Positions 45,680-54,486 are shown, numbered from the stretch's first letter. The stretch: DNA of 64,000 nt from Rhodanobacter denitrificans (GCA_003241385.1 QFPO01000002.1:186001-250000); one strand, 5' to 3'. The notes: generated by a model from the letters alone, not told the origin. Translations and numbers: made by a program.

Positions 45680-45685
45680 TACAAT
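45680..45685 (+). promoter_or_regulatory. -10 element of the 2-oxoglutarate oxygenase gene, probably leaderless
   Basis: TACAAT lies 7 bases before the ATG at 45693, so the transcript would begin at or beside the start codon. There is no Shine-Dalgarno sequence and no strong -35. It supports the short start rather than 45555. Confidence 0.45.
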
Positions 45686-45692
45686 AGCGCCG

Positions 45693-46406
45693 ATGACCGC
45701 GACCGCCATTCCCGCCGCGACGCCGCTGCTCGACGCCGAGCGGCTGCATCGTCCAGACGTCCTCGTCCGCCATGCGCCGTTCGCGTTCCTGATCGCCGAG
45801 AGCCAGCTGCCGGCGGACGCCGCCGGCGCGCTCGACCGGGATTTTCCGCGCTACCGGTCGGCGGGCTTCTTCCCGTGGGAGCCCGAAGACTGCGGTCCGG
45901 CGGTCAATCGGCTGATCGAGGAGCTGACCGCGCCGGCCTTCGCCGACCAGGTCGGCCGCGCGCTCGGCATCGAGGGACTCGGCCATAAGCCCAGCCTGGT
46001 CACGATCTGCCGTCACCTCAACCGCCGGCACGGCACGATCCATACCGACAGCCGCTCGAAGATCGCGACCGCCCTGCTCTATCTGAATCCGACGTGGCCG
46101 GCGACCAGCGAGGGCTGCCTGCGCTTCCTGAACCGGATCGACGACATCGAGGACCTGGTCGTGCCCGAGGTGCGGCCGGTCTACGGCAATTTCGTCGTGT
46201 TCGGGCGCGCCGACAATTCGTTCCACGGCCACCTGCCGCACGAAGGCGAGCGCCGCGTGATCCAGGTCGCCTGGCTGACCGACGAGTCCGAAAAGCGCCG
46301 CAAGACCCGGCGCGGCCGTTTCTCGCGCTGGCTCAAGCGGTTGCTGGGGCGGCTGGATCGCCGGTTCGGCGCCGAACGCGGCCCCAACGCGGCGCATCCG
46401 CGCTGA
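45693..46406 (+). CDS. 2-oxoglutarate/Fe(II)-dependent oxygenase, prolyl-hydroxylase type
   Basis: 237 residues. The double-stranded beta-helix core has the HxD iron motif in GTIHTDSRSKIATALLYLN, the distal histidine in NSFHGHLPHEGERR, and an Arg-X-Ile strand (RRVIQVAWL) for 2-oxoglutarate. The C-terminus is very basic (KRRKTRRGRFSRWLKRLLGRLDRR), perhaps for nucleic acid or membrane contact. The substrate is unknown; relatives hydroxylate proteins or small molecules. It stands alone, divergent from carA. Confidence 0.8.
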   Translation: MTATAIPAATPLLDAERLHRPDVLVRHAPFAFLIAESQLPADAAGALDRDFPRYRSAGFFPWEPEDCGPAVNRLIEELTAPAFADQVGRALGIEGLGHKPSLVTICRHLNRRHGTIHTDSRSKIATALLYLNPTWPATSEGCLRFLNRIDDIEDLVVPEVRPVYGNFVVFGRADNSFHGHLPHEGERRVIQVAWLTDESEKRRKTRRGRFSRWLKRLLGRLDRRFGAERGPNAAHPR

Positions 46407-46573
46407 ATCCTGTCGAAGCGTTCGCACAATCGGCGCTGTTAGGCTTTCGTAAAATCGGTTAAGATCGCGATTGATCGACCTGATGTTCCGGCGCTCCGTC
46501 CTTTGGGGGAACTCGCGCCGGGCCGAGGGGTCGAACCGTCACTCGCACACCCGACTCCCGCGATCGCCTCCCG

Positions 46574-47602
46574 ATGAAACTGCGTTGCGCCAGCCTGCTG
46601 CTCGCACTGTCGCTTCCCCTGCTGGGGAATGCGCAGAGTTCGGGTATGCCGCCGGCCGGCGAGCTGATCGTCGATTCGCGCCTGGTACCGGAGCTGCCGG
46701 CGGCGCTGCTGACGCCCGATACCCAGGTCGTGCCGGTGTGGTCCGACGCGAACGGCCGGCTGGTCGCGCTGGTCGATTTCTCCAATACCGGGCATCTCAC
46801 ATCGCGCTGGTCGGCGACGACGGCGTCGGGCATCGCCGCCGACTGGCGGCTGATCGACGTATCGAATCTGCTCTCGGGCGGCCTGCGCTGGCAGGGCCAG
46901 CAGGGGCTGCACGTCGACGCCCTGCTCAGCCAGCAGTCCTGGTCGCGCAACGCCTGCATCGGCGCCGGTACCGACTGCCTGTTCTCGAATTCGTCCGCGC
47001 CGGCCAGTGCCGGGTGGCTGCAGGGCAGTCTCGGCCTCGGCTGGACGTCCGAGAACGGCGCGCTCGATCTCTCCTACGGCCTGTCGTGGCTGCGCTCGAG
47101 CGAACCGACCGTACCGTGGGGATCGCCGCCATCGGCCGTCTACGGCAACGGACTGGCCGATCTGATCCGCTCGGAGTCCGGTCTCTATCATCTGGATTCG
47201 TCGAACGGCGTCGTCGCCAACGCGCGCATGCAGCTCGGCGACGGCACCCTGCTCGACCTCGGCGCCGGCCTGGGGCGCAGCCGCCTGATGCCGTTCGGCG
47301 CCGCGCCGTCGACGTTGGCGCTGCCGGGCCTGGATCTGCAGGAAACCAGCCTCAGCCTCGCGATCAGCAGCGGCAGCCTGCGCGGCAGCATCATCGGCCG
47401 CACCGCCGTTTCGCCCGATCCGCTGCTGACCGGCAAGCGCTGGACGACGTTCGACTTCGGCGTGTCGTGGCGCACGCCGTGGCAGGGCGAACTCAGCCTC
47501 GGCACGCAGAGCCAGCTGACGCCGGTCATCGACGCCAACGGGCGCGATGCCGAGGCCACGCAGAACCGCGTGCCGTACGTGCAGTACCGCCAGGACCTCT
47601 GA
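46574..47602 (+). CDS. Exported protein, probable outer-membrane beta-barrel
   Basis: 342 residues with a cleavable signal peptide (LRCASLLLALSLPLLGNAQS). The mature sequence consists of repeated alternating hydrophobic/polar stretches rich in Gly, Ser, Trp and Leu, e.g. GLRWQGQQGLHVDALLSQQSW, LQGSLGLGWTSENGALDLSYGLSWL, ARMQLGDGTLLDLGAGLG. That is the pattern of transmembrane beta strands. There is one Cys pair (NACIGAGTDCLF), possibly a disulfide. No family name can be given. A sigma-factor gene follows after 145 bases on the same strand. Confidence 0.65.
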   Translation: MKLRCASLLLALSLPLLGNAQSSGMPPAGELIVDSRLVPELPAALLTPDTQVVPVWSDANGRLVALVDFSNTGHLTSRWSATTASGIAADWRLIDVSNLLSGGLRWQGQQGLHVDALLSQQSWSRNACIGAGTDCLFSNSSAPASAGWLQGSLGLGWTSENGALDLSYGLSWLRSSEPTVPWGSPPSAVYGNGLADLIRSESGLYHLDSSNGVVANARMQLGDGTLLDLGAGLGRSRLMPFGAAPSTLALPGLDLQETSLSLAISSGSLRGSIIGRTAVSPDPLLTGKRWTTFDFGVSWRTPWQGELSLGTQSQLTPVIDANGRDAEATQNRVPYVQYRQDL

Positions 47603-47747
47603 CGTCCGGTCGTACGCGGCGTGCCGCGCCACGCGCGTCGAGTCGCCGGCCGATCCTCCCCTGACATCGCGATCCAATCCCGCACCCGGGATTGCCACGA
47701 CGCGTCCAGTCGGTGAGCATAACGCTCTTTTCACGACTGCCGTTGCG

Positions 47748-48302
47748 ATGCCGCCACCGACATCCGATCCGATCCAGGCCCGCCTCGAGCAGTTGTTGCG
47801 CGATTACGGCGCCCGCGTGCGCCGCCTGCTGCAGTCCCATGGCCTCGACCAACGCGGCATCGACCCGGCCGACGTCGAGCAGGAAGTCCGCATCCGGCTC
47901 TGGCGTGCGATCGAGCGTGACCGGTCTGCGGCCTTTCATGCGTCTTACATCCAGAGAGTGGTGGCGACCACGGTCGTCGACGCCTTGCGCAGGGCGGAGG
48001 TTCGGGCAGCCGAACCCCTGCCCGACGAGGACAGCGAGGCCTCGCCGCTCCCGGATGTTGCCGCCGGCCCTGATCGACTGGCCAGCGACAGCGAACGCAT
48101 GGACGATCTGGCGCGCTGCCTGGAATCGATACCGGAGCGGCGGCGCCTGCCGATCACGTTGCACCTGCAGGGATTCTCGCTGCAGGAGATTGCCGATTCG
48201 GTCGGAGTTTCCGCCGAAGCGGCCCGAAAACTGGTGTCGCGCGGGATGGACGAACTGAAGTTCCGCCTGCGCGAATGCGGACATGGTGAATTCGATGAAT
48301 GA
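47748..48302 (+). CDS. ECF-like RNA polymerase sigma factor
   Basis: 184 residues. Region 2 is recognisable (DPADVEQEVRIRLWRAIERDRSAAFHASYIQRVVATTVVDALRR). Region 4 follows (ARCLESIPERRRLPITLHLQGFSLQEIADSVGVSAEAARKLVSRGMDEL) with a helix-turn-helix. ATG 47748 was chosen because it starts just before region 2; upstream residues overlap the previous gene in another frame. Its last codons overlap the start of a one-helix membrane protein gene by 8 bases, the arrangement usual for a sigma factor and its regulator. Confidence 0.8.
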   Translation: MPPPTSDPIQARLEQLLRDYGARVRRLLQSHGLDQRGIDPADVEQEVRIRLWRAIERDRSAAFHASYIQRVVATTVVDALRRAEVRAAEPLPDEDSEASPLPDVAAGPDRLASDSERMDDLARCLESIPERRRLPITLHLQGFSLQEIADSVGVSAEAARKLVSRGMDELKFRLRECGHGEFDE

Positions 48303-48831
48303 CAATCGCCTGGCTCAGCTCTATCGCGATCTGACCGCGCGCAGCGCGGGTCCCGTCGCCCTCGATGTCGACACGCTCGTCGCCGCGGCGGCCGGTACCC
48401 TGCCGGCCGATCGACGCGAGAGCGTCGCCGGCCGACTGGCGGTCTCGCCAAGCGAAGCCGAACTGGTCCGGATGCTCGCGGTCCTCGAGGACGACTCGCA
48501 GGCGCTCGCAGCCGATCTGGTCCGCTACGACCGCAGTCACGGCCGCCGTCACGAGCGCCGCATGCAGCGCACGGCCGCACCGGCCGCACGCCGGGCCGCC
48601 AAGGTCCGCTGGGCCGGTATGGGCGCCTGCCTGATGGCCGTGCTCGGTCTGTGGTCGACCCATCGCCTGGGCCCCGGCTCGCTCGACGGCTCGTCGAGCG
48701 GCATCTACGCCGAGCATAAGAGCGACCGCATTTTCACGACCAAGGACAGCATCTTCGCCTGGTCCAACGGCGAGTCCAGCGTGCAGGACGGCCCGGACAA
48801 GCTGTTCCGTTCGGAGTTCAACGGCAGCTGA
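48295..48831 (+). CDS. Single-pass membrane protein, candidate anti-sigma factor
   Basis: 178 residues. A cytosolic helical N-terminal part (NRLAQLYRDLTARSAG to about 110) contains VDTLVAAAAGTLPADRRESVAGRLAVSPSEAELVRML, which resembles the small N-terminal domain of many anti-sigma proteins. One membrane helix follows (WAGMGACLMAVLGLWSTH), then a short periplasmic tail. No HxxxCxxC zinc motif is present. The start ATG at 48295 lies inside the sigma-factor stop region (ATGAATGA). Function is inferred from coupling only. Confidence 0.65.
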   Translation: MNDNRLAQLYRDLTARSAGPVALDVDTLVAAAAGTLPADRRESVAGRLAVSPSEAELVRMLAVLEDDSQALAADLVRYDRSHGRRHERRMQRTAAPAARRAAKVRWAGMGACLMAVLGLWSTHRLGPGSLDGSSSGIYAEHKSDRIFTTKDSIFAWSNGESSVQDGPDKLFRSEFNGS

Positions 48832-48864
48832 CATCGGCGTCGATGTCGGCGCACGCTCCATAGA

Positions 48865-48902
48865 CGAAGGCCCCGGTTCACAGCCGGGGCCTTCGCTTTT
48901 TT
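48865..48902 (+). terminator. Rho-independent terminator of the sigma/anti-sigma genes
   Basis: A 12-base perfect stem (CGAAGGCCCCGG at 48865-48876, complement at 48884-48895), a 7-base loop and a following run CTTTTTTTC on the plus strand. It also lies just 3' of htpG, which is transcribed the other way. Confidence 0.92.
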
Positions 48903-48933
48903 CGGGACTGGCGGCTCGGCCGCCGCAGGCGGA

Positions 48934-50808
48934 TCAGCCGCCCAGGATCACGCGGTTGAGCCGCTGCACGAACGCGGCCGGATCGTCCAGCGCACCGCCG
49001 CCGGCCAGCTGCGCCTGATCGAGCAGCAGCACGGCCAGATCGGCCGCGCGGCCGGGATCGGCCTCGGCCTCGAAGCGCTTGACCAGCGCGTGGGCCGGAT
49101 TGACCTCGAGCACCGGCTGGCTGGCCGGCACGTCGTGGCCGGCCTCGCGCAGCAGGCGCTGCATGTGCAGCGCCATGTCGTGCTCGTCGAGCACCAGGCA
49201 GGCCGGCGAGTCGGTCAGGCGGTGGCTGACGCGCACGTCGCGCACGCGCTCGCCGAGCGACTGCTTGAGCTTGTCGACCACGCCGGCCGCGGCTTCCTCG
49301 GCCTGCTTGCGCTGCTCCGCGTCGGCGCCGCCGGTGGCCTCGAACTCGCCCTTGGCGACGTGACGCAGCTTCTTGCCGGCGAACTCGCCGAGATAGCCGA
49401 TCATCCACTCGTCGATCCGCTCGAACATCAGCAGGACCTCGACGCCGCGCGCCTTCAGCGCCTCGATCTGCGGGCTGCCCTTGGCCGCGGCGAACGAGTC
49501 GGCCGTCACGTACCAGATCACGTCCTGGTCGGCCTGCATGCGTCCGACGTAGTCCTCGAGCGATACGGTCTTGTCGGCGCCTTCGCTCTGCGTCGAGGCG
49601 AAGCGCAGCAGCTTGGCGATGCGTTCGCGGTTGGCCGGATCGTCGGCGATGCCCTCCTTGAGGACGTTGCCGAACTCGCGCGTGAACTGCGCGAACTTGG
49701 CCGGCTCGTCCTTGGCGAGCTTCTCGAGCAGATCGAGCACGCGCTTGACGCAGGCCGCGCGGATCTGCGAGACCAGACGATTGTCCTGCAGCAGTTCGCG
49801 GCTGACGTTGAGCGGCAGGTCGTCCGAATCGACGACGCCGCGGACGAAACGCAGCCACGGCGGCAGCAGCTGCTCGGCGCCGTCCATGATGTACACGCGC
49901 CGGACGTAGAGCTTGAGCCCCTTACGCTCGTCGCGGCCACCAAGCATCGCGTCGAACGGCTGCGCGCCCGGCACGTACAGCAGCAGCGTGTAGCTCTGGT
50001 TGCCCTCGACGCGGTTGTGGGTCCAGGCCAGCGGATCGTTGAAGTCGTGGCCGAGCGACTTGTAGAACGCCTGGTAGTCGGCGTCGGTCAGTTCGGACTT
50101 GGGCCGCATCCACAGCGCGGAGGCTTGATTGACGGCCTCGAACTCACCGTCGGGCCTGCCGTCCTTGGACGCCTGCATGCGGATCGGAAACGCGACGTGA
50201 TCGGAGTAGCGCGCGATCAAGTCGCGCAGCTTCCAGCCGTCGAGGAACTCGCGCTCGTCGGGCTTCAGATGCAGCACGATCCGCGTGCCGCGCTCGGGCA
50301 CCGCGAGCGTCTCGAGCGAGTACTCGCCGGTCCCGCCCGATTCCCAGCGCACGCCGTCCGCCTCGGACGCATCGGCGCGGCGTGTCGTCAGCGTGACCTT
50401 GTCGGCGACGATGAAGGCCGAATAGAAGCCGACGCCGAACTGGCCGATCAGCCGGCTGTCCTTACGCGCGTCGCCCGACAGCGCATCGAGAAACCGGCGC
50501 GTACCCGAGCGCGCGATCGTGCCGATGTTGTCGATGACCTCCTCGCGGCTCATGCCGATGCCGTTGTCGGTCAGCGTCAGCGTGCCGGCGTCCGGATCCC
50601 AGCTCAGATCGACGTGGAGATCGGCGTCCCCGGCGAGCAGTTCGGGTCGGGCCAGGGCCTCGAAACGCAGCTTGTCGAGCGCGTCGGAGGCGTTCGAAAT
50701 CAGCTCGCGCAGGAAGATCTCCTTGTGCGAGTACAGCGAGTGCGTGACCAGGTGCAGCACCTGGGCGACTTCCGCCTCGAAACGGCGGGTTTCAGCGGTT
50801 GCGGTCAT
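48934..50808 (-). CDS. htpG: Chaperone HtpG (bacterial Hsp90)
   Basis: ATP-dependent homodimeric chaperone, 624 residues. The GHKL ATPase domain has IFLRELISNASDALDKLRFEAL, TDNGIGMSREEVIDNIGTIARSGT and GQFGVGFYSAFIVAD. The middle domain has VRRVYIMDGAEQLLPPWLRFVRGVVDSDDLPLNVSRE, with the C-terminal dimerisation domain after it. GGAGGAG precedes the ATG by about 9 bases. A heat-shock-like promoter lies about 40-65 bases upstream. Confidence 0.97.
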   Translation of the reverse strand: MTATAETRRFEAEVAQVLHLVTHSLYSHKEIFLRELISNASDALDKLRFEALARPELLAGDADLHVDLSWDPDAGTLTLTDNGIGMSREEVIDNIGTIARSGTRRFLDALSGDARKDSRLIGQFGVGFYSAFIVADKVTLTTRRADASEADGVRWESGGTGEYSLETLAVPERGTRIVLHLKPDEREFLDGWKLRDLIARYSDHVAFPIRMQASKDGRPDGEFEAVNQASALWMRPKSELTDADYQAFYKSLGHDFNDPLAWTHNRVEGNQSYTLLLYVPGAQPFDAMLGGRDERKGLKLYVRRVYIMDGAEQLLPPWLRFVRGVVDSDDLPLNVSRELLQDNRLVSQIRAACVKRVLDLLEKLAKDEPAKFAQFTREFGNVLKEGIADDPANRERIAKLLRFASTQSEGADKTVSLEDYVGRMQADQDVIWYVTADSFAAAKGSPQIEALKARGVEVLLMFERIDEWMIGYLGEFAGKKLRHVAKGEFEATGGADAEQRKQAEEAAAGVVDKLKQSLGERVRDVRVSHRLTDSPACLVLDEHDMALHMQRLLREAGHDVPASQPVLEVNPAHALVKRFEAEADPGRAADLAVLLLDQAQLAGGGALDDPAAFVQRLNRVILGG

Positions 50809-50845
50809 GTGGAGCGGACTCCTCCCGTGGATGATCTGCCGCGCC

Positions 50846-50873
50846 TATGAGGGCGGTGGAGGCCGCTTTCAAT
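50846..50873 (-). promoter_or_regulatory. Candidate sigma-32 (heat-shock) promoter of htpG
   Basis: On the minus strand ATTGAAA (50873-50867), a 13-base spacer, and CCCTCATA (50853-50846) resemble the sigma-32 consensus CTTGAAA...CCCATNT. It lies immediately after the rplS terminator and before htpG. Confidence 0.5.
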
Positions 50874-50879
50874 CCGCCC

Positions 50880-50917
50880 AAAAAAAACAAACCGGCCGCC
50901 TTGCGGCGGCCGGTTTG
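50880..50917 (-). terminator. Rho-independent terminator of the rpsP-rimM-trmD-rplS operon
   Basis: A 13-base perfect stem (50888-50900 with 50905-50917) closed by a GCAA tetraloop on the minus strand, followed by an eight-base T-run on that strand (A-run at 50880-50887). Confidence 0.95.
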
Positions 50918-50959
50918 CGACGAGGAGCACAGACGCGACTCGATGCTCCAAGACGTAAA

Positions 50960-51328
50960 TCAGGCCTGGTTCTTGGTGTGAGCGCTGAGGTCTTCCTTGA
51001 TGCGGGCCGCCTTGCCTTCGAGACCGCGCAGGTAGTAGAGCTTGGCGCCGCGCACCTTACCGTGACGCTTGACGACGACCGAATCGATGATCGGGCTGTG
51101 CGTCTGGAAGACGCGCTCGACGCCGGTGCCGTGCGAGATCTTGCGGACCGTGAACGCCGAGTTGAGGCCGGCATTCTTCTTGGCGATCACCACGCCTTCG
51201 TAGGCCTGCACGCGCTCGCGGTTGCCTTCCTTGACCTTGACGTTGACGACCACGGTGTCGCCCGGCGAGAAGGCCGGCAGCTCACGGGTCATCTGGGCGG
51301 CTTCGAACTGCTGAATGATGTTGCTCAT
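50960..51328 (-). CDS. rplS: 50S ribosomal protein L19
   Basis: 122 residues. FSPGDTVVVNVKVKEGNRERVQAYEGVVIAKKNAGLNSAFTVRKIS and FQTHSPIIDSVVVKRHGKVRGAKLYYLRG are diagnostic of L19, which sits at the 30S-50S interface. The ATG at 51328 gives MSNIIQQFEAAQM. It is the last gene of the rpsP-rimM-trmD-rplS operon and ends before a strong terminator. Confidence 0.98.
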   Translation of the reverse strand: MSNIIQQFEAAQMTRELPAFSPGDTVVVNVKVKEGNRERVQAYEGVVIAKKNAGLNSAFTVRKISHGTGVERVFQTHSPIIDSVVVKRHGKVRGAKLYYLRGLEGKAARIKEDLSAHTKNQA

Positions 51329-51362
51329 GACACTCACCAAATAATGATCGTTGTAGATTGTT

Positions 51363-52139
51363 TCAGTCAGTCCGGTCCTTGCCCGCTTCTGCCTGATCCC
51401 GTGCCGTCACGTACTCACGGCGAAACTCGTCCAGCAATCGTCGCGACTGTGCGTCCAGCTCGACCCGCGCCAGCAGATCCGGCCGACGCAGCCACGTCCG
51501 CCCCAGCGCCTGCTTGCGGCGCCAGCGCCGGATTGCGGCGTGGTCGCCCGACAGCAGCACCGGCGGCACCTCGCCCCATGCATCGCGGACCGGCCGCGTG
51601 TAATGGGGACAATCGAGCAGTCCGTCCGAGAACGAATCCTGCTGCGCCGACTGCGCGTCGCTCAACGCACCTTCCTGCAACCTTCCGACCGCATCGATCA
51701 GCACCGCTGCGGCCAGCTCGCCGCCGGACAGCACGTAGTCGCCGATCGAGACTTCCTCGTCCACCGCCTCGGCCAGCAGGCGCTCGTCCACGCCCTCGTA
51801 GCGACCGCACAGCAGGACCAGTCGCGGTCCGCGTGCGAGCTGCGCCACCTTGGCCTGCGTGAGCCGCGCTCCCTGCGGACTCAGGTAGATCGTCCTGGCC
51901 GGACCGCCCTCGGCGCGCACCCGGTCGAGGGCATCGCGCAGCGGACCGACCATCATCACCATGCCCGGACCGCCGCCGAACGGCCGATCGTCGACCGTGC
52001 GATGGTTGTCGGTGGCGAAATCGCGCGGGTTCCAGGTGCGAACCTCGAGCAGACCCCGCTCCCTCGCCCGGCCGACCACGCCGGCATCGGCACAGGCCTC
52101 GATCAGGTCGGGGAAAAGCGTGATGACGTCGATCCGCAT
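51363..52139 (-). CDS. trmD: tRNA (guanine-N1)-methyltransferase TrmD
   Basis: Methylates G37 of tRNAs with S-adenosylmethionine and prevents frameshifting. 258 residues. The trefoil-knot SAM site is visible as YLSPQGARLTQ, VLLCGRYEGVDERL and SIGDYVLSGGELAAAVLIDA; RPFGGGPGMVMM is the other conserved block. Third gene of the rpsP operon; rplS starts 34 bases after its stop. Confidence 0.98.
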   Translation of the reverse strand: MRIDVITLFPDLIEACADAGVVGRARERGLLEVRTWNPRDFATDNHRTVDDRPFGGGPGMVMMVGPLRDALDRVRAEGGPARTIYLSPQGARLTQAKVAQLARGPRLVLLCGRYEGVDERLLAEAVDEEVSIGDYVLSGGELAAAVLIDAVGRLQEGALSDAQSAQQDSFSDGLLDCPHYTRPVRDAWGEVPPVLLSGDHAAIRRWRRKQALGRTWLRRPDLLARVELDAQSRRLLDEFRREYVTARDQAEAGKDRTD

Positions 52140-52159
52140 CGCGCCCGTACCCACACCGA

Positions 52160-52669
52160 TCAGAACTCCGGATCCCAGTCGACGACGATGCGACGTGCCT
52201 CGAAGTCGACTTCCTTGACGAACGGCCCGGTCACGAACGGGATCAACCGTTCCTTCTCGCCGTCGACGACGAACAGGACGTCGTTCGCGCCGGTGGCGAT
52301 CAGATGCGACACCGTGCCCAGACTCGCCCCGTCCACCGTGACGACGGCCAGCCCCTCCAAATCGACCCAGTAATACTCGTCCTTCTTCGGACGTGGCAAT
52401 ACCGATCGTTTCACGCGAATCTCGGCGCCGATCCAGGCGGCGGCCTCGTCGCGGTCGGCGATGCCGGGCAGCTGGGCGACGACGCCCTTGCCCTGCTCGC
52501 GCCCGTGACTTCCCCGGAATTCCCGTTCCGCGGAGGCCGTCTTCAACAGCCACGGCTGGTAGCTGAAGATCTGCATCCGGGGCTCGGTCCACGACTCCAG
52601 CCGGACCCAGCCCTGTACGCCGTAGAGCCCGACGATCCTGCCGAGCAGGATCAGCCGGTCATCGGTCAT
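52160..52669 (-). CDS. rimM: Ribosome maturation factor RimM
   Basis: Binds S19 and assists 30S head assembly. 169 residues. The N-terminal RimM domain has LILLGRIVGLYGVQGWVRLESWT, the linker LPRPKKDEYYWVDLEGLAVV starts the PRC-barrel domain, which ends in RLIPFVTGPFVKEVDFEARRIVVDWDPEF. The start is 5 bases after the rpsP stop; trmD follows after 20 bases. Confidence 0.96.
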   Translation of the reverse strand: MTDDRLILLGRIVGLYGVQGWVRLESWTEPRMQIFSYQPWLLKTASAEREFRGSHGREQGKGVVAQLPGIADRDEAAAWIGAEIRVKRSVLPRPKKDEYYWVDLEGLAVVTVDGASLGTVSHLIATGANDVLFVVDGEKERLIPFVTGPFVKEVDFEARRIVVDWDPEF

Positions 52670-52674
52670 GCCGC

Positions 52675-52935
52675 TCAGGCCGCCTGAGCCGGCGACTTGG
52701 CCGCTTCCTTGTACAGCGCCTGCACGCGACCGGTCAGCTGGGCGCCCTTGGCGACCCACTGCTTGACGCGGTCGGTGTCGATCTGCAGACGCACGTCCTT
52801 GCCCGCGGCGATCGGATTGAAGAAGCCGATGCGCTCGATGCTGCGGCCATCACGCGCATTGCGCTCGTCGGTGACGACGATGTGGTAGAACGGCCGCTTC
52901 TTGGCACCGCCACGGGACAGGCGAATCTTGACCAT
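52675..52935 (-). CDS. rpsP: 30S ribosomal protein S16
   Basis: 86 residues starting MVKIRLSRGGAKKRPFYHIVVTD, the S16 signature, followed by DGRSIERIGFFNP. First gene of the rpsP-rimM-trmD-rplS operon. ffh lies upstream on the same strand, separated by 165 bases containing a probable ffh terminator. Confidence 0.98.
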   Translation of the reverse strand: MVKIRLSRGGAKKRPFYHIVVTDERNARDGRSIERIGFFNPIAAGKDVRLQIDTDRVKQWVAKGAQLTGRVQALYKEAAKSPAQAA

Positions 52936-53040
52936 TGTAAGTCTCTGAATTCTTGGACAAAAATGTGAGCCGACCGGGCGACGGCACACCGTCGTGTGCA
53001 CAGGCCGGCCGAGCGAGCCGCGTATTCTAGCCGAAACGCG

Positions 53041-53066
53041 AAAAAATGAAAGCCCGGTGCGGGTTT
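53041..53066 (-). terminator. Probable terminator of ffh
   Basis: On the minus strand AAACCCG / CGGGCTTT can form a short stem (4 GC pairs plus 3 AT pairs with a one-base bulge, triloop), followed by CA and six T. It is weaker than the other terminators in this window. Confidence 0.5.
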
Positions 53067-53100
53067 AGACGGTCCCGCGCGGATAATGCGGATTGGGGGC

Positions 53101-54486
53101 TCAGCGCGGCGGCAGCATTCCGCCGCCGCCCATACCGCCCATGCCGCGCATCGCGCCCTTCATCTGCCGCATCAGCCCCTTGATGCCGCCGCTGCCGAGC
53201 TTGGCCATCATCTTCTCCATCTGCTGATACTGCTTGAGCAGACGGTTGACGTCGGCCGGCTGCTGGCCGGCACCGCGCGCGATGCGGGCGCGCCGCGAGC
53301 CGTTGAGCAGATCCGGATGGCGCCGCTCCTTCTTGGTCATCGAATTGATGATCGCGATCATCCGATGAACCTCCTTGTCGTTGACCTTCGACTTGACCTG
53401 ATCGGGCAGCGCGTTGACGCCCGGCAGCTTCTCGAGCAGGGACGACATGCCGCCCATGTTGACCATCTGCTCGAGCTGGTCCTTCATGTCGTTGAGGTCG
53501 AAGCGCTTGCCCTTGATGACCTTCTCGGCGAGCTTCTGCGCCTTCTCCTGGTCGACCTTGCGCTCGACCTCCTCGACCAGCGACAGCACGTCGCCCATGC
53601 CGAGGATGCGCTGCGCGACGCGGTCGGGATGGAACGGCTCGAGCGCGTCGGGCTTCTCGCCGGCGCCCATGAACTTGACCGGACGGCCGGTGATGTAACG
53701 CACCGACAAGGCCGCGCCGCCGCGCGCGTCGCCGTCGGTCTTGGTCAGCACGACGCCGGTCAGCGGCAGCGCCTCGGAGAATGCCTTGGCAGTGTTGGCC
53801 GCGTCCTGGCCGGTCATCGCGTCGACGACGAACAGCGTCTCGACCGGATCGAGCGCCGCGTGCAGCGCCTTGATCTCGTCCATCATCGCAGCGTCGACGT
53901 GGAGCCGGCCGGCGGTGTCGACGATCAGCACGTCGGCGAAGTTCTTGCGCGCCGCGTCGATCGCCGAACGCGCGATCGCGATCGGCTGGTCGGTGCCACT
54001 GGACGGATGGAACAGCACGTCGACCTGCTCGGCCAGCGTGCGCAGCTGCTCGATCGCGGCCGGCCGGTAAACGTCGCAGCTGACGACCATGACCTTCTTC
54101 TTGCGGCGCTCGCGCAGGAACCGCGCGAGCTTGGCGACCGTCGTCGTCTTGCCGGCGCCCTGCAGACCGGCCATCAGGATCACGGCCGGCGGTGCCGCCG
54201 CGAGATTGAGGTCGGCGTTCGCCGTGCCCATCACCGCGGTCAGCTCGTCGCGGACCACCTTGATCAGGGCCTGGCCGGGCGTCAGGCTCTTGAGCACTTC
54301 CTGGCCGATCGCGCGCACCTGCACGCGCTGGATCAGCGCCTGCACCACCGGCAGCGCGACGTCCGCCTCGAGCAGCGCGACGCGTACCTCGCGCAGGGCT
54401 TCGCGAATATTGGACTCGGTCAGGCGTCCGCGGCCACGCAGGCGCTCGACCGTCGAGGATAGACGCTGGCTGAGGGATTCGAACAT
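53101..54486 (-). CDS. ffh: Signal recognition particle protein Ffh
   Basis: GTPase that with 4.5S RNA targets nascent membrane proteins to FtsY and the translocon. 461 residues. The NG domain has GLQGAGKTTTVAKLARFL, VSCDVYRPAAIEQL, VLIVDTAGRLHVD and VLTKTDGDARGGAALS. The C-terminal M domain is Met-rich and ends with a Gly-Met tail (MKGAMRGMGGMGGGGMLPPR). ATG 54486 gives MFESLSQRLSSTVERLRGRG. ypjD is divergent. Confidence 0.97.
   Translation of the reverse strand: MFESLSQRLSSTVERLRGRGRLTESNIREALREVRVALLEADVALPVVQALIQRVQVRAIGQEVLKSLTPGQALIKVVRDELTAVMGTANADLNLAAAPPAVILMAGLQGAGKTTTVAKLARFLRERRKKKVMVVSCDVYRPAAIEQLRTLAEQVDVLFHPSSGTDQPIAIARSAIDAARKNFADVLIVDTAGRLHVDAAMMDEIKALHAALDPVETLFVVDAMTGQDAANTAKAFSEALPLTGVVLTKTDGDARGGAALSVRYITGRPVKFMGAGEKPDALEPFHPDRVAQRILGMGDVLSLVEEVERKVDQEKAQKLAEKVIKGKRFDLNDMKDQLEQMVNMGGMSSLLEKLPGVNALPDQVKSKVNDKEVHRMIAIINSMTKKERRHPDLLNGSRRARIARGAGQQPADVNRLLKQYQQMEKMMAKLGSGGIKGLMRQMKGAMRGMGGMGGGGMLPPR

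Noticed and set aside
45543..46427. Minus-strand frame opposite the 2-oxoglutarate oxygenase
   Set aside because: The plus-strand frame has the complete iron-binding and 2-oxoglutarate motifs; the minus frame has none.
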